Under the pieces are notes generated by a model. That model had not been told where the DNA came from, did not search any database, and saw nothing but the letters and a program-made list of their open reading frames with translations. Of a stretch of DNA of 64,000 bases, positions 18,378 through 27,081 are shown piece after piece; the stretch's first letter is position 1, and every line of letters begins with the position of its first letter. The DNA comes from Thiobacillus denitrificans. Its GTDB lineage: Bacteria > Pseudomonadota > Gammaproteobacteria > Burkholderiales > Thiobacillaceae. The stretch is from contig DDRS01000017.1 in assembly GCA_002343685.1 (NCBI GenBank), forward strand, positions 94,693 through 158,692, read 5' to 3'. Position numbers and translations under genes: made by a program.

Positions 18378-19595
18378 ATGAACAAGACAAAAGGGCTTTC
18401 CGTTGCCGCCGCCCTGATGGCGCTGCTGCCCCCAGGCGTGCGCCAGGGGGCCTGGGCAGCCGGCTCAGACGCGCCCGAGAAGACGGATGTGAAGATCGGC
18501 TTCATTCCACTGACCGATTGCGCCAGCGTGGTGGTTGCCGCGGCCAAGGGGTTCGACAAGAAGTATGGGATCAACATCATTCCGAGCAAGGAAGCTTCGT
18601 GGGCCGCGGTACGCGACAAGACACTGAGCGGCGATCTCGATGCGGCCCACGTGCTGTATGGCCTCGTCTATGGCGTCCACCTGGGAATCGGCGGACCGAA
18701 GCAGGACATGGCGGTCCTGATGACGCTCAACCACAACGGCCAGGGCATTTCCCTCGGCCGCCACCTGCTGCAGAAAGAGGTGACGGACGGTCCTTCCCTC
18801 GCCAGACTGATCAAGGCCGAACCGCGCGAGTTCACCTTCGCCCACACCTTCCCCACCGGCACGCATGCGATGTGGCTGTATTACTGGCTGGCCAGCCACG
18901 GGATCAATCCCCTCACCGAAGTGAAGACGATCACCGTGCCGCCCCCGGAGATGGTGGAAAACGCACGCATCGGCAACATGGACGGCTTCTGCGTCGGCGA
19001 ACCGTGGAACGCGCGCGGCATATTCGACCAGGTGAGCTTTTCGGTCGCCTCGTCGCAGGACGTCTGGGCCGATCATCCCGAAAAGGTGCTGGGCACGACC
19101 GCCGCCTTTGCAAAGCGCCACCCCAACACGGCGCGCGCGATGGTGATGGCTTTGCTCGAGGCCGCCCGGTACATCGACCAGCCCGAGAACCGTTCCGAGG
19201 TCGCCCGGCTGATTTCGGCCGAGGCCTATGTCAACGCACCGCTTTCCGTGATCGAGGACCGCTTCCTCGGCAAATATGCGGACGGGCTGGGCAAGACCTG
19301 GGACGAACCGAACACCATGCGTTTCTACAACGAAGGCAGGACGCCCTTCCCCTATCTGTCCGACGGCATGTGGTTCCTCACCCAGCACAAGCGCTGGGGC
19401 CTGCTGAAGGCGCATCCCGACTATCTCGCCATTGCCCGGCAGATCAACCAGATCGAGCTCTACACGCAGGCGGCGACACAAACCGGAACCCCGCTGCCCG
19501 AGTCCGACATGCGCACATCGTGCTTGATGGATGGGACAGTGTGGGACGGCAGGAATCCGGTCGAGTACGCCGACAGCTTCGAGATCAAGGCCTGA
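18378..19595 (+). CDS. NrtA/CmpA-family nitrate-binding protein (possible NasS-like sensor)
   Basis: 405 aa, periplasmic-binding-protein fold of the NMT1/NrtA group (KIGFIPLTDCASVVVAAAKGF, LDAAHVLYG, VLMTLNHNGQGISL, FCVGEPWN). The N-terminus looks like a signal peptide (KTK, hydrophobic stretch, AWA-AG near residue 28). That suggests a periplasmic protein rather than cytoplasmic NasS, which normally lacks one. Its place next to nasT and the absence of any other nasS candidate keep the sensor role open. It has its own sigma-54 promoter and ANTAR leader. Ligand nitrate or nitrite is inferred from family and context. Confidence 0.82.
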   Translation: MNKTKGLSVAAALMALLPPGVRQGAWAAGSDAPEKTDVKIGFIPLTDCASVVVAAAKGFDKKYGINIIPSKEASWAAVRDKTLSGDLDAAHVLYGLVYGVHLGIGGPKQDMAVLMTLNHNGQGISLGRHLLQKEVTDGPSLARLIKAEPREFTFAHTFPTGTHAMWLYYWLASHGINPLTEVKTITVPPPEMVENARIGNMDGFCVGEPWNARGIFDQVSFSVASSQDVWADHPEKVLGTTAAFAKRHPNTARAMVMALLEAARYIDQPENRSEVARLISAEAYVNAPLSVIEDRFLGKYADGLGKTWDEPNTMRFYNEGRTPFPYLSDGMWFLTQHKRWGLLKAHPDYLAIARQINQIELYTQAATQTGTPLPESDMRTSCLMDGTVWDGRNPVEYADSFEIKA

Positions 19596-19681
19596 TGCAT
19601 GACCCTGAATGCAGCAGCACGGGGCGCGGGGAACGAGGTTCCGCTTGCAGTGCACATTTTGAGGCCCTGCCCCACCTGTTT

Positions 19682-19776
19682 CGCACCACGATCGTGCATT
19701 TCCCGCGTAAGAACGGCGTCCCCAAAATCGCCGCCCCTGACAAATCAATCACTTAAGAAACTGGCATGGTAGCTGC
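19682..19776 (+). promoter_or_regulatory. NtrC-like site and sigma-54 promoter of nrtA
   Basis: TGGCAT-N5-CTGC at 19762-19776 has the invariant GG and GC 10 bases apart. CGCACC-N5-CGTGCA (19682-19698) matches 10 of 12 NtrC positions. The gap is 63 bp, identical to the promoter of the nrtA-like gene. Confidence 0.75.
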
Positions 19777-19835
19777 TCTACCTTGCATGACACGATCTTC
19801 CCTTCGGGTCACACCAGGTTAGCAGTCAGTAGTTT

Positions 19836-19886
19836 GGACAAAGGCGTCCTTTCCGCACGGTTACACGCGCAGAGGACGTTTTTTTT
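19836..19886 (+). promoter_or_regulatory. ANTAR-type antitermination leader of nrtABD
   Basis: P2 hairpin GGAC-AAAGGC-GTCC (19836-19849) is identical in stem and loop to the one before the nrtA-like gene. Its 3' strand, within CGTCCT (19845-19850), can pair with AGGACG (19873-19878) to form a terminator followed by eight T (19879-19886). A P1 hairpin with a proper hexaloop was not found; TGAC/GTCA (19788-19811) encloses a larger loop. The T-run ends 79 bp before nrtA. Confidence 0.78.
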
Positions 19887-19965
19887 CGTCCATCGAGTGG
19901 GGGTCTCCGTGCAGCTGATGCCGACAACGGGTTTGCAGTGAAATCAACTTGTATGGAGAACCAAG

Positions 19966-21357
19966 ATGAACAGAAGACAGGTCGTTAAAGGCCTTATGCT
20001 CACTCCCCTGGCGCTGGTGCTGGCCCTGGCCGGCGGCATCCATGAAGCCGCCGGCGCAACCAGCGCCGTCGGCCCCGCCGAGAAACCCGACCTGAAGTTC
20101 GGCTTCATCAAGCTCACCGACATGGCGCCGCTGGCCATCGCCTACGAGAAGCACTTCTTCGAGGATGAAGGTTTGTACGTGACGCTGGAGGCGCAGGCCA
20201 ACTGGAAAGTGCTGCTCGACCGCGTCATCGACGGCCAGCTCGACGGTGCCCACATGCTGGCCGGCCAGCCGCTCGGCGCGACCATCGGCTTCGGCACCAA
20301 GTCCGACATCATCACCGCCTTCTCCATGGACCTGAACGGCAACGGCATCACCGTATCCAACGCGGTCTGGGAAGCGATGAAGAAACACATCGCGAAGGGC
20401 GCCGACGGCAAGCCCGTGCACCCCATCAAGGCGGATGCGCTGAAGCCCGTGGTGGAGTCCTACAAGCAAGTCGGCAAGCCCTTCAACATGGGCATGGTGT
20501 TCCCGGTCTCCACCCACAACTATTACCTGCGCTACTGGCTCGCCGCCGGCGGCCTCAATCCCGGCTTCTACGCGCCGGACAAGGGCGACACCAGCGGCCA
20601 GATCAAGGCGGACGTCCTGCTTTCCGTGACCCCGCCACCGCAGATGCCCGCCACGCTGGAAGCCGGCACCATCAACGGCTACTGCGTGGGCGAGCCCTGG
20701 AACCAGCAGGCGGTGTTCAAGGGCATCGGCGTGCCGGTCATCACCGACTACGAGATCTGGAAGAACAATCCCGAGAAGGTGTTCGGCGTCTCCAAGGCCT
20801 GGGCCGACAAGTATCCCAACACCCACATCCATGTGGTGATGGCCCTGATCCGCGCCGCCAAGTGGCTCGACGACAACAACGGCGCCAACCGGCCCGAGGC
20901 CGTGAAGATCCTGTCCCAGCCCAACTATGTGGGCGCGGATGCGAAGGTCATCGCCAACAGCATGACCGGCACCTTCGAATACGAGAAGGGCGACAAGCGC
21001 AAAGTGCCGGACTTCAATGTCTTCTTCCGCCACAACGCCACCTATCCCTACTACTCGGATGCGGTCTGGTTCCTGACCCAGATGCGCCGCTGGGGACAGA
21101 TTCCCGAGGCCAAGCCGGATGGCTGGTACATGGAGACGGCGAAGAAGGTCTACCGGCCCGACATCTACGCCCAGGCAGCCCAGGCCCTGATCGCCGAAGG
21201 CAAGATGAAGCCGGGCGACTTCCCCGACTTTGCCAAGGAAACCGGCTACAAGCCGCCGCAGACCGAATTCATCGACGGCATCACTTACGACGGCCGCAAG
21301 CCCAACGCCTATCTGGAAAAGTTCAAGATAGGCCTGAAAGGTAAGGCCAAGCCGTAA
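19966..21357 (+). CDS. nrtA: Nitrate ABC transporter, periplasmic binding protein
   Basis: 463 aa. The N-terminus MNRRQVVKGLMLTPLALVL has a twin-arginine-like RR and a hydrophobic stretch ending near AAGA (about residue 31), so it is probably exported folded by Tat. The mature part shows NrtA features: KFGFIKLTDMAPLAIAYEKHFF, GAHMLAGQPLGATIGFG, DLNGNGITVS, YCVGEPWNQQAVF. It delivers nitrate (possibly nitrite) to NrtB/NrtD. Preceded by its own ANTAR leader and followed by a hairpin that separates it from nrtB, in line with higher binding-protein expression. Confidence 0.94.
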   Translation: MNRRQVVKGLMLTPLALVLALAGGIHEAAGATSAVGPAEKPDLKFGFIKLTDMAPLAIAYEKHFFEDEGLYVTLEAQANWKVLLDRVIDGQLDGAHMLAGQPLGATIGFGTKSDIITAFSMDLNGNGITVSNAVWEAMKKHIAKGADGKPVHPIKADALKPVVESYKQVGKPFNMGMVFPVSTHNYYLRYWLAAGGLNPGFYAPDKGDTSGQIKADVLLSVTPPPQMPATLEAGTINGYCVGEPWNQQAVFKGIGVPVITDYEIWKNNPEKVFGVSKAWADKYPNTHIHVVMALIRAAKWLDDNNGANRPEAVKILSQPNYVGADAKVIANSMTGTFEYEKGDKRKVPDFNVFFRHNATYPYYSDAVWFLTQMRRWGQIPEAKPDGWYMETAKKVYRPDIYAQAAQALIAEGKMKPGDFPDFAKETGYKPPQTEFIDGITYDGRKPNAYLEKFKIGLKGKAKP

Positions 21358-21363
21358 CGGCAG

Positions 21364-21391
21364 CCCCCTCCCCCTTCGCGGCGGGAGGGGG
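21364..21391 (+). other. GC hairpin between nrtA and nrtB
   Basis: A 9-bp stem CCCCCTCCC / GGGAGGGGG with a 10-base loop and no T-run. Such hairpins after binding-protein genes often protect the upstream message from 3' decay and lower expression of the downstream permease. That role is inferred. Confidence 0.6.
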
Positions 21392-21425
21392 TCAACCGCT
21401 TGCCCAAGTTGCAAAAGGAAACACC

Positions 21426-22418
21426 ATGAAAAGCACGACCCTACCAAGCATCAGTCAGACCCCGGGGCGCCTGTTGCCCATATCGCACCTGCTCATGCAC
21501 GTTGGACGCAGCCTGCTGTTGCCGCTGATCGGCATCCTGCTGTTCCTCTTCCTCTGGTCCAATACCGCCCGGATGGTGCACACGTCCCTAGGCACCTTCC
21601 CCGGACCCGCCCAGGTATGGGAACAGGCCACCAATCTGATTGCCGAACACCGGCAGGAACGCCAGCGAGCGCATGATTTCATCGCCCGCCAGGAAGCCCG
21701 CAACGCCCAGATCCTGGCTGCCAACCCGCAGGCCCAGGTCACCATCCGCCCCTATACCGGCAACCCCACCTTTGTCGACCAGATCGGTACCAGCCTGGTC
21801 ACGGTGCTGTCCGGCTTCATCCTGGCTTCGCTGATCGCCATTCCCCTCGGCATCCTGATAGGACTCAACGAATGGGTCTATGCCGCCGTCAACCCGCTGA
21901 TCCAGTTGTTCAAGCCGGTCTCGCCCCTGGCCTGGCTGCCGCTGGTGACCATGGTCGTGAGCGCGGTATACGTGAGCCAGGATCCTGAATTCTCCAAGTC
22001 CTTCCTCACGTCGATGTTCACGGTGCTGCTGTGCTGCCTGTGGCCGACGGTGATCAACACCGCCGTGGGCGTGGCCAACGTCAGCAAGGATCTGCTCAAC
22101 GTCAGCCAGGTGTTGCGGCTGGGCGTCCTCACCCATGTGTTCAAGATCATCGTGCCGGCGTCCCTGCCGTTGATGTTCACCGGCCTGCGCCTCTCCCTCG
22201 GGATCGCCTGGATGGTACTGATCGCCGCCGAAATGCTGGCCCAGAACCCGGGGCTGGGCAAATTCGTGTGGGACGAGTTCCAGAACGGCAGCTCCAGTTC
22301 CCTCGGCCGCATCATGGTCGCCGTACTGGTGATCGGCCTCATCGGCTTCCTGCTCGACCGCTCCATGCTGTTCCTGCAGCGCAAAGTGAGCTGGGACAAG
22401 CAGGCCGTCCTGCGCTAA
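21426..22418 (+). CDS. nrtB: Nitrate ABC transporter permease
   Basis: 330-aa inner-membrane protein. The first span is at about 28-48; a periplasmic, Gln/Arg-rich loop of about 70 residues follows, typical of proteobacterial NrtB. Then come five or more spans with the BPD_transp_1 region. The coupling loop around VSQVLRLGVLTHVFKIIVPASLPLMFTGLRLSLGIAW contains the EAA-type signature. It forms the channel with NrtD. GGAAAC precedes the ATG, 68 bp after nrtA. Confidence 0.94.
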   Translation: MKSTTLPSISQTPGRLLPISHLLMHVGRSLLLPLIGILLFLFLWSNTARMVHTSLGTFPGPAQVWEQATNLIAEHRQERQRAHDFIARQEARNAQILAANPQAQVTIRPYTGNPTFVDQIGTSLVTVLSGFILASLIAIPLGILIGLNEWVYAAVNPLIQLFKPVSPLAWLPLVTMVVSAVYVSQDPEFSKSFLTSMFTVLLCCLWPTVINTAVGVANVSKDLLNVSQVLRLGVLTHVFKIIVPASLPLMFTGLRLSLGIAWMVLIAAEMLAQNPGLGKFVWDEFQNGSSSSLGRIMVAVLVIGLIGFLLDRSMLFLQRKVSWDKQAVLR

Positions 22419-22439
22419 GTGACAACCCGGAGCCCCATC

Positions 22440-23297
22440 ATGAACAAGTATCTGCAACTCTCCGAAGTCTCCATCGACTTCCCCACGCCCAAGGGTCGCT
22501 TCCGTGCGTTGGACAAGGTGGACCTGAACATCGCCCAGGGCGAATTCGTCAGCCTGATCGGCCATTCCGGCTGCGGCAAGTCGACCGTACTCAACATCGT
22601 GGCCGGCCTGCATCGGGCTACCGAAGGCGGCGTCCTGCTCGAGGGCCGCGAAGTGAACGCCCCCGGTCCGGAACGTGCCGTGGTATTCCAGAACCATTCC
22701 CTGCTGCCCTGGCTCACGGCCTACGAGAACGTCGAACTGGCCGTCAAGCAGGTGTTCAAGGGTCAGAAAAGCAAGGCCGAGATGCGCGAGTGGATCATCC
22801 ACAATCTGGAGCTGGTCCACATGACGCACGCCATGGACAAGCGGCCGGACGAGATTTCCGGCGGCATGAAGCAGCGGGTGGGCATCGCCCGCGCGCTGGC
22901 CATGGAGCCGAAAGTCCTGCTGATGGACGAGCCTTTCGGCGCCCTTGATGCCCTGACCCGTGCCCACCTGCAGGACTCCCTCATGGACATCCACGCCGAC
23001 CTGGGCAACACGGTGATCATGATCACCCATGACGTCGACGAGGCGGTGCTGCTGTCGGATCGCATCGTCATGATGACCAACGGCCCCGCGGCCACCATCG
23101 GTGAAATCCTGACCATCGACCTGGAACGCCCGCGCAAGCGGGTGGCCCTGGCCGGCGACGCCCGCTACAACCACTTCCGCCAGGAAGTGCTGGCCTTCCT
23201 GTATGAGCGACAGCGCAAAGTGGAGGATTTTGGCGCGCAGAAGAAATTGCATGAAACCGTCACGCCGATCAAGGTGAACCTTGCGAAGCAGGGATGA
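22440..23297 (+). CDS. nrtD: Nitrate ABC transporter ATP-binding subunit
   Basis: 285 aa ATPase energising NrtAB. Walker A GHSGCGKST near residue 42, Q-loop VVFQNHSLLPWL, signature ISGGMKQR, Walker B VLLMDEPFGALD and switch His in MITHDVDEA. It has a single ATPase domain and no fused NrtA-like regulatory domain, unlike cyanobacterial NrtC. The ATG at 22440 has GGAG 7 bases upstream; a GTG 21 bases earlier overlaps the nrtB end and lacks one. Last gene of the nrt set. Confidence 0.94.
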   Translation: MNKYLQLSEVSIDFPTPKGRFRALDKVDLNIAQGEFVSLIGHSGCGKSTVLNIVAGLHRATEGGVLLEGREVNAPGPERAVVFQNHSLLPWLTAYENVELAVKQVFKGQKSKAEMREWIIHNLELVHMTHAMDKRPDEISGGMKQRVGIARALAMEPKVLLMDEPFGALDALTRAHLQDSLMDIHADLGNTVIMITHDVDEAVLLSDRIVMMTNGPAATIGEILTIDLERPRKRVALAGDARYNHFRQEVLAFLYERQRKVEDFGAQKKLHETVTPIKVNLAKQG

Positions 23298-23479
23298 TTA
23301 CGCTCGGGACGGCGGCGAGCATAAGCTGGATGACGTATTGCTTGACGGCAGCTGCTGCCGGACGATGGACCGGACCGGCCTGGCATAGGTAGCCGGCGGC
23401 GCGCGCAGGGCCGTTGCTCTTGAGTCAGAAACCGAAAACAGGCACGATGAACCCCGACTGAGCTGATTTTCCACATGCC

Positions 23480-24262
23480 ATGACTTACTGTGTCGCCATC
23501 AAGACCGACAGCGGACTGGTTTTCGCCTCCGACTCGCTGACCAATGCCGGGATCGACCACGTCAGCACCTACTCCAAGATGCACACCTTCGTGCAGCCCG
23601 GCAACCGGATGTTCGTACTGCTTGCTTCAGGCAATCTCGCCACCACGCAAGGCGTCGTGAAGCGCCTGAACGACGACAACCTGACGGGGCACCTACCCAA
23701 TCTGTGGAACGTTTTTTCGATGAGCGAGGCGGCCGACTACGTCGGCAACATCTCGGCCGACATGCAGCGCAACCAGTCCGAACGCGACACGGCCAGCACG
23801 AATTTCGAGGCCACCTTCATCTTCGGCGGGCAGATCGCCGGGCAGGCGCCCGAGATGTACATGATCTATCCGCAGGGCAACCACATCCACGAGTCGAGCG
23901 CGCATCCTTTCCTGCAGATCGGTGAAACCAAGTACGGCAAGCCCATCCTCGACCGCGTCATCCGTGCCGACACCTCGCTGGAGCAGGCTGCGCGCTGCGC
24001 GCTGGTGTCGATCAACTCGACCATACGTTCCAATCTCACGGTCGGCCCGCCGGTCGAGCTGCTGATCTACCCGGCGAACACGCTCGAGGGCGGACGCCGC
24101 CTCCAGTTCTCGGAAGATCATCCCTACTATCGCGCGCTGGGCGATGCCTGGAACGAGGGCCTGCGCCAGGCGCTCAACAACCTGCCGCCCTTCGAATGGG
24201 AAAGCCAGCCGCAACCACTGCAAGTCGTGGCGAATGGTAGCGGCGGACAGATGCAAGGGTAG
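23480..24262 (+). CDS. anbu: Anbu, bacterial proteasome-homologue peptidase
   Basis: 260 aa, Ntn-hydrolase fold. The N-terminus MTYCVAIKTDSGLVFASDS fits Anbu: after Met removal Thr2 would be the nucleophile, with Asp near 18 and Lys33 (TYSKMHTF) as in proteasome beta subunits. Anbu forms open-ring assemblies; its substrate is unknown. In many genomes it travels with an ATP-grasp protein (COG2308), alpha-E (COG2307), a transglutaminase (COG1305) and a DUF2126 protein. All four occur at 29.4-39.1 kb, 5-15 kb away and separated by another operon. It stands 183 bp after nrtD, converging on the globin operon. Its own promoter was not resolved. Confidence 0.93.
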   Translation: MTYCVAIKTDSGLVFASDSLTNAGIDHVSTYSKMHTFVQPGNRMFVLLASGNLATTQGVVKRLNDDNLTGHLPNLWNVFSMSEAADYVGNISADMQRNQSERDTASTNFEATFIFGGQIAGQAPEMYMIYPQGNHIHESSAHPFLQIGETKYGKPILDRVIRADTSLEQAARCALVSINSTIRSNLTVGPPVELLIYPANTLEGGRRLQFSEDHPYYRALGDAWNEGLRQALNNLPPFEWESQPQPLQVVANGSGGQMQG

Positions 24263-24321
24263 CGCGCGCGGCAAACGGGCGAGCCGCCGAACCGCGCGTC
24301 CCGCACCGGCCGCCGCCACCC

Positions 24322-24735
24322 TCAGGCCGGCACGTAGGCGGCCTCCTTCATCACGCCCGCCAACGTGCCATAGGCAATCGCCCAGGCCTCTTTCACCTCA
24401 TCGGTGAACGACGAGCCCAGACCCTGCTCCAGCGTCCACAGCAACGCGGCGCCGACGGTGTCGTAGTGCTGGGCCTGCACCCCATAGCCGACATGACGGC
24501 GCGCCATGTCCTGCGCCACCGGCACCAGCTCGTCGAGCCGGGTCAGACTGTTGACGATGAAGCCGAGCGCCTGCATGAGTTTCTTTCCCTGCGACTGCAT
24601 GTCGCCCTTGAACATCGGCCGGACCGAGGGGTCGAGCACGAACAGGCGTTGATAGAACAGACCGGCTGCGGTGTCCTGGATCGGAAGGACGGCCGCCCAG
24701 GAGGTCTGGATGAGGGAGATTTGCTGGGGAGTCAT
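24322..24735 (-). CDS. Single-domain haemoglobin (Vgb/flavohaemoglobin globin type)
   Basis: 137 aa globin, no reductase domain. Starts MTPQQISLIQTSWAAVLP. The proximal His lies in ARRHVGYGVQAQHY (about residue 85), preceded by FIVNSLTRLDELVP. The B/C-region Phe/Tyr (AAGLFYQRLF) fits ligand-binding globins of the Vitreoscilla type, which bind O2 and NO. Its ATG overlaps the stop of the upstream cytochrome gene (ATGA), so it is translationally coupled as the last gene of the redox operon. A role in NO removal during nitrate or nitrite metabolism is inferred. Confidence 0.9.
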   Translation of the reverse strand: MTPQQISLIQTSWAAVLPIQDTAAGLFYQRLFVLDPSVRPMFKGDMQSQGKKLMQALGFIVNSLTRLDELVPVAQDMARRHVGYGVQAQHYDTVGAALLWTLEQGLGSSFTDEVKEAWAIAYGTLAGVMKEAAYVPA

Positions 24736-25067
24736 GGTGTATTCCTCGTGGTGTTGACAGTGGAAAAAATGAAATCGACCGCGGCTTTGACCTCGGTATC
24801 ACTCAACTCGGGGCGACCGCCGCGCGGCGGCATCTCCTCGCCGGTGGCTCCGACAAAGCCGTTCAGCGCACTCTGGTAAAGCGCGTCGCGGCCCTTGGCG
24901 ATGCGGGCTGCCCACATCGACGGCTGCTTCACCTGCGGCGCTTCCGAAAGATCGTTGACGTGGCAGGCGGAACAGACGCGATCGAAGATGCGTTTGCCGT
25001 CCGGCAGATCGTCGGCCAGGGCCGGACCTGCGCCGAGCGCGGCAATGAGAAACGTCAGGCTACGCAT
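24732..25067 (-). CDS. Monohaem cytochrome c (c5-like)
   Basis: 111 aa with signal peptide ending PALA near residue 18. One haem site CSACH near residue 32. A later Met-containing segment (EEMPPRGGRPELSD) provides the likely axial Met. The size and the MPPRGG motif resemble the cytochrome c5/c555 group, soluble periplasmic electron carriers. It sits 10 bp after the DUF3365 gene and overlaps the globin start. Presumably shuttles electrons to or from the multihaem protein of the same operon. Confidence 0.88.
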   Translation of the reverse strand: MRSLTFLIAALGAGPALADDLPDGKRIFDRVCSACHVNDLSEAPQVKQPSMWAARIAKGRDALYQSALNGFVGATGEEMPPRGGRPELSDTEVKAAVDFIFSTVNTTRNTP

Positions 25068-25077
25068 CGGAGCAGGC

Positions 25078-25623
25078 TCAATTCATCGGCAGGCGCAGGA
25101 CCACGCCGCCCATTACGTCGCCCATCTTGAAATCGTTGCGCGGGCTGTCCTTGTGGTCGTTGTGGCAACTGATGCAGGCCTTGGCGACGGCCTTGTCGGG
25201 ATAGACGGCCGTGAAGTATTTCTTGCCGCCCAGAACTTCGGTCTTGTAGTAGGGGTCGCCCTTGAGTACCGCCTGCAGGCCTTCCTTCTCGACCGCCGTC
25301 TTGGCGTTGTTCTGCTTGTTCACCGGCCACAGCGAGAGCAGCGAGTAGCTGAACTTGGCGCCCTTTTCCGCGACCGCTTCCGAGCCGTAGCGGAACATCT
25401 GCGCCGGCAACACCAGGGCCTTCTCGTCCTTCCAGTGTTCGCTCGCCTTGATCACCTTCTCCTGGTTCTGCAGGCGGTTGATGATCAACTTGGTGTACAC
25501 CGTCCGGTCGGCCTCCATGACGCTGTGCAGCGCGTCGGCGATGTCCTTGTAGTCCCAGTCGGCAGCCTGTACGGGTGCGGCCAGAGCAAGCCCGATGGCG
25601 GTGAGGGGAAGCAATTTGCGCAT
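25078..25623 (-). CDS. DUF3365 (Tll0287-like) c-type haem protein
   Basis: 181 aa with signal peptide (MRKLLPLTAIGLALAAPVQA). The DUF3365 region covers about 25-175. A single haem-binding CISCHNDHKDSPRNDFKMGDVMGG lies near the C-terminus. Members are periplasmic PAS-like haem proteins suspected to sense redox state or gases. The ATG at 25623 follows AAGGAG; an in-frame extension of six codons lacks one. Third gene of the redox operon. Confidence 0.85.
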   Translation of the reverse strand: MRKLLPLTAIGLALAAPVQAADWDYKDIADALHSVMEADRTVYTKLIINRLQNQEKVIKASEHWKDEKALVLPAQMFRYGSEAVAEKGAKFSYSLLSLWPVNKQNNAKTAVEKEGLQAVLKGDPYYKTEVLGGKKYFTAVYPDKAVAKACISCHNDHKDSPRNDFKMGDVMGGVVLRLPMN

Positions 25624-25686
25624 GTCAAAACTCCTTGTCAAGGTTACAAAAAACCCGCCAGGCGGGGATACGGTCGCCCTTCCGGG

Positions 25687-27081
25687 CTAATCCTCTGCGG
25701 CGCCGTCCGATGTCTTGCGCCGCTTGCCGCGACGCTCGGCTTCGAGCGCCATGCGAATGCTGTCGACGTGCTTGTCGGGCATGCCCTGGAAATTGCGTGA
25801 AACGAGTGCGCTGTCGGCCAGTGCGTCGAGGCTGAACTGCAGGCCATGGCAGTTGAGGCACACGCTGCGCACCATCTTTTCGTTCGGACGCAGGTTGTCG
25901 TTCTGGTTGTGCTGCACCAGGATGCGGCGCTCGTCCTCGGGCGTGGTGAACTCGATCCGCGGCAAATGGCAGGTGGCGCACGACACGCCGCTTCCCTTGG
26001 CGCCGCGGCCGCTGATTTCCTCGTGCCACAGGCGGAAGTGCGGCGAAGCCTTGTAGGCTTTCGCATGGCTGTCGTCGTGGCAGGTCAGACACGCCTCCAC
26101 CGCGGCCTGGCGCGTATCGAAGCGGTGGCTGCTGTGGCACGACATGCACGTCAGCTTGGCGTGGGCTGCACCGTCCTTCATCGGCAATTGCGCCATGTCG
26201 GGCTGCATCGGCGTCATTCCCTGCTTGAGCCGCATGCCGTGCAGGCCGGACAGAAAGCCGTTGACCTCCTCCTGATGGCAACTCGCGCACACCGTGTGAT
26301 CGGGATTCCGGATCCAGGCGAGCTTGCCCGAGGCGTCCTTCGCCTGGTGGCAGGCCGAGCAGTTCACGCCGGATTTCGCGTGCGCAGTGTGTTCCCACTC
26401 CGCCACCAGCCTGGGCACCGGGTGCAATTCCTCGCGGCCATTCATCGAGGCGGCGTCGACAGGCTTGCCATCGAGGTATTCCATGGAAATCATGAACTCG
26501 CGCAGATTCCGCTCAGGCAGCCTGGGAATGGCGGTAAGCTTGTCGCCCTTGCCGTGTTGAATCAGAAAATCCTCGTACAGCGCCCGGTTGTCATGGAAGT
26601 TGTGGCAGCCCCCCGTGGCGCAGCTGTTGAACGCCATTCCCTTGTGGCTGGGGCGATCCTTCGCGACATCGCTGTGGCAGCGCACGCAGAAGTCGTCCGG
26701 CAAGGTCACCCCCATCGGATGAGTGATCTCGGTCTTGTGCTCGGTATGGCAGGTGACGCATTGCCGGGCATCGAGCTTGGCCAGGGTATCGGCGTTGCGC
26801 GGGTCGGTGAACTTGCTGATCGGGTGCGAATCGTCCATCGCCTTCAATTCCTTGGCGTGACAATTCAGGCAGGCCTCCTGAATACCGGCACGCCCCTTGA
26901 ACGGCTCGGCATGACAGGCCACGCACTTGAGCTCGATCTGATGGTGCGCATGGGTCACGGGGCCCGGCATGAAAGCCGACTGCCGACCCGGCGTCTGCAC
27001 CGCGTAGGCAAAGTAGGCGGCAAGCAGCCCGCTGATGGCGAGCCACACCAGCCAGATCCGGTAGGGGGCGAGCCGCTTCAT
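25687..27081 (-). CDS. Membrane-anchored multihaem cytochrome c (about 11 haems)
   Basis: 464 aa. One N-terminal membrane anchor (about 8-28), then a periplasmic domain with ten CXXCH sites (CVACH, CLNCH, CVTCH, CVRCH, CSACH, CASCH, CMSCH, CLTCH, CATCH, CLNCH) and one wider site CATGGCH, so up to 11 haems. The C-terminus is basic. Overall layout resembles cytochrome c3/NapC-NrfH-like and octahaem families, but I cannot place it in a named enzyme family. Its start overlaps the stop of the FAD oxidoreductase (TGATG), so the two are coupled and probably form one complex: cytoplasmic NAD(P)H dehydrogenase plus periplasmic haem wire. Confidence 0.85.
   Translation of the reverse strand: MKRLAPYRIWLVWLAISGLLAAYFAYAVQTPGRQSAFMPGPVTHAHHQIELKCVACHAEPFKGRAGIQEACLNCHAKELKAMDDSHPISKFTDPRNADTLAKLDARQCVTCHTEHKTEITHPMGVTLPDDFCVRCHSDVAKDRPSHKGMAFNSCATGGCHNFHDNRALYEDFLIQHGKGDKLTAIPRLPERNLREFMISMEYLDGKPVDAASMNGREELHPVPRLVAEWEHTAHAKSGVNCSACHQAKDASGKLAWIRNPDHTVCASCHQEEVNGFLSGLHGMRLKQGMTPMQPDMAQLPMKDGAAHAKLTCMSCHSSHRFDTRQAAVEACLTCHDDSHAKAYKASPHFRLWHEEISGRGAKGSGVSCATCHLPRIEFTTPEDERRILVQHNQNDNLRPNEKMVRSVCLNCHGLQFSLDALADSALVSRNFQGMPDKHVDSIRMALEAERRGKRRKTSDGAAED

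Noticed and set aside
19762..19775. Hexaloop TGGC-ATGGTA-GCTG as the P1 hairpin of the nrtA leader
   Set aside because: It fits the A1/G4 rule, but the same bases form the sigma-54 promoter, so they would not be transcribed; the stem is also mostly G-T pairs.
23327..23341. TGGATG-N5-TTGC as a sigma-54 promoter for anbu
   Set aside because: Only the GG/GC pair and -12 box fit; three of six -24 bases differ and no NtrC-like site was found at a phased distance.
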